This document shows positions 1 to 4,287 of a stretch of DNA of 6,946 bases, in pieces. The stretch lies in contig DMPB01000184.1 in NCBI GenBank assembly GCA_003456175.1, positions 15,066 through 22,011 of the forward strand. The letters are read 5' to 3'. Within the stretch, counting starts at the first letter, position 1, and each line of letters begins with the position of its first letter. Under the pieces are notes generated by a model, which was given only the letters and a program-made list of their open reading frames with translations, searched no databases and had not been told where the DNA came from. The translations under genes and the position numbers were made by a program. Origin of the DNA: Chitinophagaceae bacterium (GTDB taxonomy: Bacteria; Bacteroidota; Bacteroidia; Chitinophagales; Chitinophagaceae).

Positions 1-37
1 TCGCGGCCGCCCCTTTGGTTAAATCAGCTACTATCAT
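1..37 (-). CDS. Possible start of a downstream gene, cut by the window edge
   Basis: Ten bases after the TAG stop of the DUF4139 gene, the minus strand has an ATG (bases 37-35). It opens a frame that stays open to the window edge and reads M-I-V-A-D-L-T-K-G-A-A-A. The close tail-to-head spacing on the same strand fits the next gene of an operon. The GC-rich start of the window (GCGGCCGC at 3-10) falls in the K-G-A-A-A codons. Twelve codons are too few to identify a family or to exclude a chance frame, so this is tentative. Confidence 0.25.
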   Translation of the reverse strand, partial: MIVADLTKGAAA

Positions 38-47
38 TTGATAATTC

Positions 48-1898
48 CTACCAACGTACTATTTTATCTTTCGGGTACCTTACGGTAAATGTATACTGCA
101 ATTTTTTTACTTCACCAGGAGCAAGATTAAGCTGCCATGTTAAAAAGCCTTTATCGTCGGTGATGGTAGCGCCACCAGCATCTTTTAACTCAATTTGAAT
201 ATCGGTGTTTGTAGTCAACGGAATTTGATCTTGCAACTGTAAGGCAATACCTTCTTGCTTATTATTTTTCACTACTATTTCGTAGGTAAAAGTTTGCAAC
301 TTACTGCTGCCTAAAAACTTTACACTGCTCACATCTTTCAATACGTTGCGCTGTACGTTTACTTGCTTGTCTATACCCAGTGTTAAAGCAAGGGTATCGC
401 TAGTGGCGGCAGTATTAAGCATAGTAGTACCAACATACGTACCTTGCACTTGAATAGTAGCGCTGCCCGGTAACAAATTATACTTACTCCAATCGGCTAT
501 TTCAGCTACCAAGTACACTTGAGGGTTGATACTTGGCACTGTTACATGCTTATACATTACCGGAATTTCTTTGGATTGTAGTGTTACTGTTTGTGCATTA
601 AAACCCTGCACTACATCGTAAGGTAGTTCTACCTCGAACTGTTGATTTAGCAATTGTTGATCTTGAGAGATATAGTCGGTTGCATTTTTAGTAGTAACCA
701 TTACTACACCTTGTGCTCCCCTACTTCCATAAATACTAGTTGCAGCTGCATCCTTCAAAACATCGATGCTTTCAATTTGAACAGATGGAATTTTTTGAAA
801 GATAGCTGCCTCTACCGGAACGCCATCTACAATATACAATGGTGTGCTACCGGCACTAATAGAACTAATGCCTCTAAGTGTAACTTGCTTACTAGCTCCT
901 GGCACTCCGGTTACGTTCACGCCTGCAACCCTACCTTGTAGCATGCTTTCCAAATTTTGAGCATCGGTTTGCTCTAAGGCATCAGCCGAATACTCATTAG
1001 TGTTATAGTTGATTGTTTCTTTATTCTTTGTTCTACCAGTGTATGGATTCACATACCTTACAAATCGGGGTGTTAATACTGGTGCCTCTTGCTGATTCAA
1101 TGGCATACCGCTGTTGAGCGACAGTTTTACCTGCTTCCAATCAATGCCTGTATTTTGTACAATGGCTGCTTTCTGAATAATTTGAATGCCACTTTGTACA
1201 TTCTTTACTTTGATTTCATACGATGGCTTCCACGATGCGGCACTAGCAATATAGCTTATCTGAAAAGTGTATTTACCGGCAATTGTACTTTGTAATTGCA
1301 GGGTAATACTGCCTGTAGGTTGCTCTTTACGCTGGCTTTGCTCATTAGCCTGCTGCTGTAAGCGCTGTTGAATTACTTGCAAGGCCTCAATGTTAGTATG
1401 AAGCACCTGTACTTCTTTTTGTAGTGTATTTAGTTTAGCTCTGTAATAGTCGAAAAACTTCGCAAACTCAGCCACTTGTAAGCCGGCTTGCCCCTTGGTT
1501 TCCATATTCGCCTTTAAAAGCTGCTGCATTTGATCGGCCTCACTTTTTTGTAGCTGCAACTGTGCTATCTGTGCTTGTACTTGCCTGATAGAATCTTGCA
1601 GTAGCTTATTGTTGTTGGTAGCAGGTTGTAAGTAGTTGTGCTGATACTTCACTCCAACAACACTTACCTGCGTGGGAGCTACTATTTGAATACTTTTTAC
1701 ATCGGCTACACGAGCTAACTGATATACCTGAACCTCGCTTGCACCCTGTTTTACCGCAAGGGTAACACTATGATGCAGTTCGGCACCGCTCGAAAAAACA
1801 ACTACTTTATCGAGCTGTGCAGCGGTTTGTGCATAGTTATTGCCTGCAATAACCAATAAACCAAGCATAAGAAAAATGTACTTACGTAAATGTTGCAT
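48..1898 (-). CDS. Exported DUF4140/DUF4139 (MuiA-like) protein with an inserted TonB-plug-like module
   Basis: A 616-residue protein of unknown molecular function. Residues 1-23 form a Sec signal peptide: basic start (LRK), hydrophobic core, and probable cleavage after N-N-Y-A. Residues about 29-90 match the DUF4140 N-terminal domain (KVVVFSSGAELHH...). Residues about 97-192 are a Gln-rich predicted coiled coil. The DUF4139 domain begins near 206 (Y-x-A-S-A-A-S-W-K-P-S-Y-E at 216-228). It is interrupted at about 305-405 by a SusC-type plug segment, then resumes (A-D-W at 468-470, LLPGSA at 475-480, Y-P-K-D at 608-611) and ends normally. DUF4139 proteins are often called mucoidy inhibitor MuiA-like, but that name is weak evidence for function. 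The location is probably periplasm or outer envelope. The start is preceded by AAAAACTACCT and no Shine-Dalgarno, usual for Bacteroidota. It is divergent from xylB. A copy of the iterated 14-mer lies 27 bases before the stop codon, and a shorter variant lies near the 5' end. Confidence 0.85.
   Translation of the reverse strand: MQHLRKYIFLMLGLLVIAGNNYAQTAAQLDKVVVFSSGAELHHSVTLAVKQGASEVQVYQLARVADVKSIQIVAPTQVSVVGVKYQHNYLQPATNNNKLLQDSIRQVQAQIAQLQLQKSEADQMQQLLKANMETKGQAGLQVAEFAKFFDYYRAKLNTLQKEVQVLHTNIEALQVIQQRLQQQANEQSQRKEQPTGSITLQLQSTIAGKYTFQISYIASAASWKPSYEIKVKNVQSGIQIIQKAAIVQNTGIDWKQVKLSLNSGMPLNQQEAPVLTPRFVRYVNPYTGRTKNKETINYNTNEYSADALEQTDAQNLESMLQGRVAGVNVTGVPGASKQVTLRGISSISAGSTPLYIVDGVPVEAAIFQKIPSVQIESIDVLKDAAATSIYGSRGAQGVVMVTTKNATDYISQDQQLLNQQFEVELPYDVVQGFNAQTVTLQSKEIPVMYKHVTVPSINPQVYLVAEIADWSKYNLLPGSATIQVQGTYVGTTMLNTAATSDTLALTLGIDKQVNVQRNVLKDVSSVKFLGSSKLQTFTYEIVVKNNKQEGIALQLQDQIPLTTNTDIQIELKDAGGATITDDKGFLTWQLNLAPGEVKKLQYTFTVRYPKDKIVRW
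77..92 (-). repeat. Iterated 14-mer, copy 1 (3' end of the DUF4139 gene)
   Basis: The plus strand reads ACCTTACGGTAAATGT; the minus strand contains the consensus ATTTACCGTAAGGT. With one more base on the left (76-92) it is identical over 17 bases to 4258-4274. It codes for part of T-F-T-V-R-Y near the C-terminus of the DUF4139 protein. Confidence 0.8.
684..986 (-). other. TonB-dependent receptor plug-like module inside the DUF4139 gene
   Basis: This codes for residues about 305-405 of the DUF4139 protein. Landmarks of SusC-type plug domains appear in order: L-E-S-M-L-Q-G-R-V-A-G-V at 316-327, V-T-L-R-G-I-S-S-I at 339-347, PLYIVDGVP at 353-361, I-E-S-I-D-V-L-K-D at 375-383, and S-I-Y-G-S-R-G-A-Q-G-V at 388-398 leading to VTTK. 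At about 100 residues it is close to a full plug. No beta-barrel follows, and I see no TonB box before it, so it cannot act as a transporter by itself. It lies in the linker between the two halves of DUF4139 without breaking the frame, so it looks like a domain insertion rather than a gene fragment. Confidence 0.8.
1750..1761 (+). repeat. Iterated motif, C-variant (TTTACCGCAAGG)
   Basis: These twelve bases are identical to 4239-4250, the left arm of the intergenic hairpin. They differ from the consensus core by the same T-to-C change (ACCGC instead of ACCGT). They lie inside the DUF4139 gene and code on the minus strand for L-A-V-K. At this length chance is less comfortably excluded than for the 14-mers, but the shared variant base supports membership. 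Confidence 0.5.
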
Positions 1899-2030
1899 AG
1901 GTAGTTTTTAGCATTGAAAGATGTTTTTAAGCTTAGCATTACATAACCGCTACAGAACTTTTTTCAACCGATGATTTCAGGATTTTATTACTATGTATAC
2001 TTACATTCACGAACTATAAACGATTGATGC
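1899..2030. promoter_or_regulatory. Divergent intergenic region between the DUF4139 gene and xylB
   Basis: This 132-bp AT-rich gap must carry the start signals for both divergent genes. On the minus strand, TTGAAA (1967-1962) and TATGTA (1945-1940) are 16 bp apart and could serve the DUF4139 gene, but the match is ordinary. The Bacteroidota-type promoter pair (TTTG with TAnnTTTG) is not found on either strand. For xylB I see only AT-rich sequence with a GTATAC palindrome at 1995-2000. Neither gene has a Shine-Dalgarno sequence. That promoters lie here is inferred from gene orientation; the specific boxes are uncertain. Confidence 0.4.
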
Positions 2031-3506
2031 ATGTATTTATTAGGAATTGATATTGGCACCTCCTCTGTAAAAGTATCTGTAATTGATGCTGAAACTAAAG
2101 TTAAAGTTGCAGCAGCACAATTTCCGGAAGGTGAGGCACCCATTCAATCGCCTAAGCCAGGCTGGTATGAGCAACATCCTGAAGATTGGTGGAGTTATAC
2201 GCAAAAAGCTATTATCAAGGCGAATGCAACTGGTAAATACAACCCGAAAGATATCAAAGGCATTGGCATAAGCTATCAAATGCATGGATTAGTGCTTTTA
2301 AACAGGCATTATCATGTACTACGGCCTAGTATTATTTGGTGCGATAGCCGTGCTGTAGCTATTGGCGAGAGTGCTTTTGAAGCGCTTGGTAAAGATTATT
2401 GTAGAACCCATTTACTGAATAGTCCGGGTAACTTCACTGCTAGTAAGTTAGCCTGGGTGCAACAAAACGAGCCGCATATCTATCGGCAAATTCATGCTAT
2501 GATGTTGCCTGGCGATTATGTTTCTTTTTGCCTTACCGGACAAGCCACTACTAGTATTAGTGCCTTAAGCGAAGGCATTTTCTGGGATTTTAAAAACAAT
2601 ACTCTGTGTGGCCAACTGTTTGAACATTACAAACTAGATACGCATTACATACCCGCTATACACCCAGTATTTGGCACACATGGCAGCGTGAGTCCGGCGG
2701 TAGCCGATGAGCTTGGTTTAAAAGCTGGAACACCAGTAACCTATAAATGTGGCGACCAACCCAACAATGCATTTAGCCTAAACGTACAACAACCAGGCGA
2801 AATAGCTGCCACTGCCGGCACTAGCGGCGTTTTGTATGGTGTAACACAACACTTATCGTACGATGCAGAAAGTAGAGTGAATAGCTTTGCACACGTGAAT
2901 CATACCGCCGAAGATCCGCGTATTGGAATTTTATTATGTATTAATGGCACTGGCAATGCATACAATTGGGCTCGTCGCATTTTAGGGCCGCAGTATAGTT
3001 ACAACGATATGAATTTTTTATCGCAGTCGATACCTGCGGGAGCACACGGGCTCATGTTTTTACCTTTTGGTAATGGTGCCGAACGTATGCTTAACAATAC
3101 AATGCCAGGTGCACAACTTTTTGGCATCGATTTAAATGTACATACGCCAGCCCATTATTTCAGAGCGGTGCAAGAAGGGATTGCCTACAGTTTTAGGTAT
3201 GGGCTCGATATTATGCGGGAAAACGGAATAGCTCCTACCAAAATGAAAGCCGGTCGCACCAATATGTTTTTAAGCGATACTTTTTGTCAGGCGCTAACCC
3301 ATGTTACCAATCTTGAACTTGAACTCTACGATACTGAAGGTAGCGTTGGTGCCGCTATTGCCGCAGGCATTGGCTTAGGTGCATTTAATGCCCAAGATGC
3401 TTTTGTGGGTAAGCAGCCTGTGCAAGCGATTAAACCCGGTAAGCTAACGCAGTACGAAGATTTTTATCAGCAATGGAAGCAGCGTCTGCTTTCCTATTTA
3501 CCGTAA
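2031..3506 (+). CDS. xylB: Xylulokinase, FGGY carbohydrate kinase family
   Basis: Cytoplasmic kinase expected to convert D-xylulose and ATP to D-xylulose 5-phosphate, feeding the pentose phosphate pathway. It has 491 residues, close to the roughly 484 of E. coli XylB, and both FGGY lobes are complete. The N-terminal phosphate loop is G-I-D-I-G-T-S-S (5-12, with Asp7). P-G-W-Y-E-Q at 43-48 and Q-M-H-G at 83-86 are typical of xylulokinases, as is W-C-D-S-R at 103-107. The probable catalytic base is Asp242 in C-G-D-Q. The second nucleotide-binding segment is T-A-G-T-S-G-V at 261-267. In the C-terminal lobe the usual Gly-Gly-Gly of the adenosine motif is replaced by K-A-G-R-T-N-M-F at 406-413, a form I recall from Bacteroidota relatives. 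Xylulose is the best substrate guess; another ketose is possible. The stop codon TAA is part of an iterated 14-mer. No xylose isomerase gene is in view, so the gene is probably expressed alone or with genes outside the window. Confidence 0.9.
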   Translation: MYLLGIDIGTSSVKVSVIDAETKVKVAAAQFPEGEAPIQSPKPGWYEQHPEDWWSYTQKAIIKANATGKYNPKDIKGIGISYQMHGLVLLNRHYHVLRPSIIWCDSRAVAIGESAFEALGKDYCRTHLLNSPGNFTASKLAWVQQNEPHIYRQIHAMMLPGDYVSFCLTGQATTSISALSEGIFWDFKNNTLCGQLFEHYKLDTHYIPAIHPVFGTHGSVSPAVADELGLKAGTPVTYKCGDQPNNAFSLNVQQPGEIAATAGTSGVLYGVTQHLSYDAESRVNSFAHVNHTAEDPRIGILLCINGTGNAYNWARRILGPQYSYNDMNFLSQSIPAGAHGLMFLPFGNGAERMLNNTMPGAQLFGIDLNVHTPAHYFRAVQEGIAYSFRYGLDIMRENGIAPTKMKAGRTNMFLSDTFCQALTHVTNLELELYDTEGSVGAAIAAGIGLGAFNAQDAFVGKQPVQAIKPGKLTQYEDFYQQWKQRLLSYLP

Positions 3507-3509
3507 GGT
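3496..3509 (+). repeat. Iterated 14-mer, copy 2 (contains the xylB stop codon)
   Basis: Exact ATTTACCGTAAGGT. The last xylB codons read TAT TTA CCG TAA, so the repeat supplies Leu-Pro and the stop codon. It then runs into the 7-bp gap before the convergent lipoprotein gene. This reading frame differs from those of the copies in the DUF4139 and FG-GAP genes. Confidence 0.8.
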
Positions 3510-3513
3510 GGTA

Positions 3514-4227
3514 CTATCGAAAAAGTGGTTTTTGCTTGATGCGCTGATGTGTTCTAAAAAGATCAAGTATTTGTGCTTGCTGTGCTAGCGCCATCGCCAT
3601 AATTTGTTGCTTGTTTTTTTCATACGAGGGGCCTGCTGCGAGCAAACCACTCAATACCGCTCGGTTGCTATGAAACTTTCTGGCTTCAAAGTATTCGCTA
3701 GCCACAATGGCTTGTTGCCGATGGTAAAACGACACGGTAGTTCCAAAATAAATGGCATAGCTCGCCGTTTTTGATACAGAGCCATCGTTATTGCGTTCGC
3801 GTTGTACTTGCTCTTGATCGAAGCCGCCATGATATGATTGTATTACTAATGCATAGTTGGCTTTGTGCTTTTGCAAATAGGCTTGCACTTGTTCTGCACT
3901 AAGCACATTACCACGATGGTTGATACTTACAACTGCAGTGTTAGGCTCTGCTACACCCGAATCTAAAACAGGCCTTACTTGTAACACTTGCGTGCATTGC
4001 TGCAACAAACTATCTATATACACCTGCTTAATATCTTGCAAAACAGCATCACGTTTTTTGTTACCCATTAAGCCATTCGCTTGAATGGTAGCATTATCAA
4101 TAATCACTAGCGTAGCACCACTATCTATGTGGAAGCGAGGCGGTACAGTTTCGTATTGCACCGCAGGTGGCTTACAAGCGTAGTAGGTAGCTAATATGAT
4201 TAAAAAAGTGATGCTTAGGGCTCGCAT
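3514..4227 (-). CDS. Small lipoprotein of unknown function
   Basis: A 237-residue protein from the ATG at 4227. The N-terminus MRALSITFLIILATYYAC is a lipoprotein signal peptide: Arg2, a hydrophobic core, and Cys18 after Y-Y-A. This lipobox is loose but acceptable for Bacteroidota. The mature part starts C-K-P-P without the acidic residues usual in surface-export signals, so it may face the periplasm. The rest alternates strands and helices, including A-T-L-V-I-I-D near the start and Y-A-L-V-I-Q-S-Y-H-G-G in the middle; I recognise no family. An in-frame ATG at 4239 would add M-Y-I-A, but that ATG is part of the iterated repeat and lies in the hairpin stem, so I prefer 4227. No Shine-Dalgarno sequence is seen. 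The gene follows the FG-GAP gene on the same strand and converges on xylB with 7 bp between stops and no visible terminator. The gene is well supported; the function is unknown. Confidence 0.75.
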   Translation of the reverse strand: MRALSITFLIILATYYACKPPAVQYETVPPRFHIDSGATLVIIDNATIQANGLMGNKKRDAVLQDIKQVYIDSLLQQCTQVLQVRPVLDSGVAEPNTAVVSINHRGNVLSAEQVQAYLQKHKANYALVIQSYHGGFDQEQVQRERNNDGSVSKTASYAIYFGTTVSFYHRQQAIVASEYFEARKFHSNRAVLSGLLAAGPSYEKNKQQIMAMALAQQAQILDLFRTHQRIKQKPLFR

Positions 4228-4235
4228 GGCGATAT

Positions 4236-4274
4236 ACATTTACCGCAAGGTGTGTATTACCTTACGGTAAATGT
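4236..4274 (-). promoter_or_regulatory. 16-bp stem hairpin made of two facing copies of the iterated motif
   Basis: Plus-strand arms ACATTTACCGCAAGGT (4236-4251) and ACCTTACGGTAAATGT (4259-4274) face each other across a 7-base loop. In minus-strand RNA, the sense of both flanking genes, the one arm difference becomes a U·G wobble, so the 16-pair stem is unbroken. In plus-strand RNA it would be a C·A mismatch. The hairpin begins 13 bases after the FG-GAP stop codon and ends 8 bases before the preferred lipoprotein start; the alternative ATG (4239) is inside the stem. No T-run follows on either strand, so it is not a canonical intrinsic terminator. It could attenuate transcription, limit translation of the lipoprotein, protect the upstream mRNA from 3' decay, or be a DNA-level repeat. 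The structure is read from sequence; the role is inference. Confidence 0.7.
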
Positions 4275-4287
4275 TGTTAAAATGTGA

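Noticed and set aside
3..10. NotI site (GCGGCCGC) in GC-rich sequence at the window start, possible cloning-vector residue
   Set aside because: It fits a minus-strand reading frame (K-G-A-A-A) beginning just after the DUF4139 gene, and I recognise no vector sequence. It cannot be excluded but is not supported.
32..43. Small palindrome TATCA-TT-TGATA downstream of the DUF4139 stop, possible terminator
   Set aside because: Only five AT-rich pairs with a two-base loop and no T-run, and it overlaps the possible start of the next gene.
684..986. Plug segment as a TonB-receptor gene remnant or assembly chimera
   Set aside because: The frame is continuous, the DUF4139 sequence resumes correctly after it, and the junctions fall in a linker, so a domain insertion is the simpler reading.
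654..1295. Plus-strand open frames of 95 and 68 codons inside the DUF4139 gene
   Set aside because: They are antisense to a well-supported gene, Cys/Asn/Ile-rich without domain features, and look like shadows.
2040..2285. Frames of 81 codons (minus) and 62 codons (plus, 2083-2271) in the 5' part of xylB
   Set aside because: Both overlap the conserved kinase N-lobe in other frames and lack any recognisable product.
3499..3513. Hairpin TACC...GGTA at the xylB/lipoprotein junction as a bidirectional terminator
   Set aside because: Only four pairs and no flanking A/T tracts in the required positions.
4236..4274. Hairpin as an insertion-sequence or MITE terminal repeat
   Set aside because: The loop is only 7 bases, no target-site duplication flanks it (4235 and 4275 and beyond do not match), and single copies of the arm occur alone inside genes.
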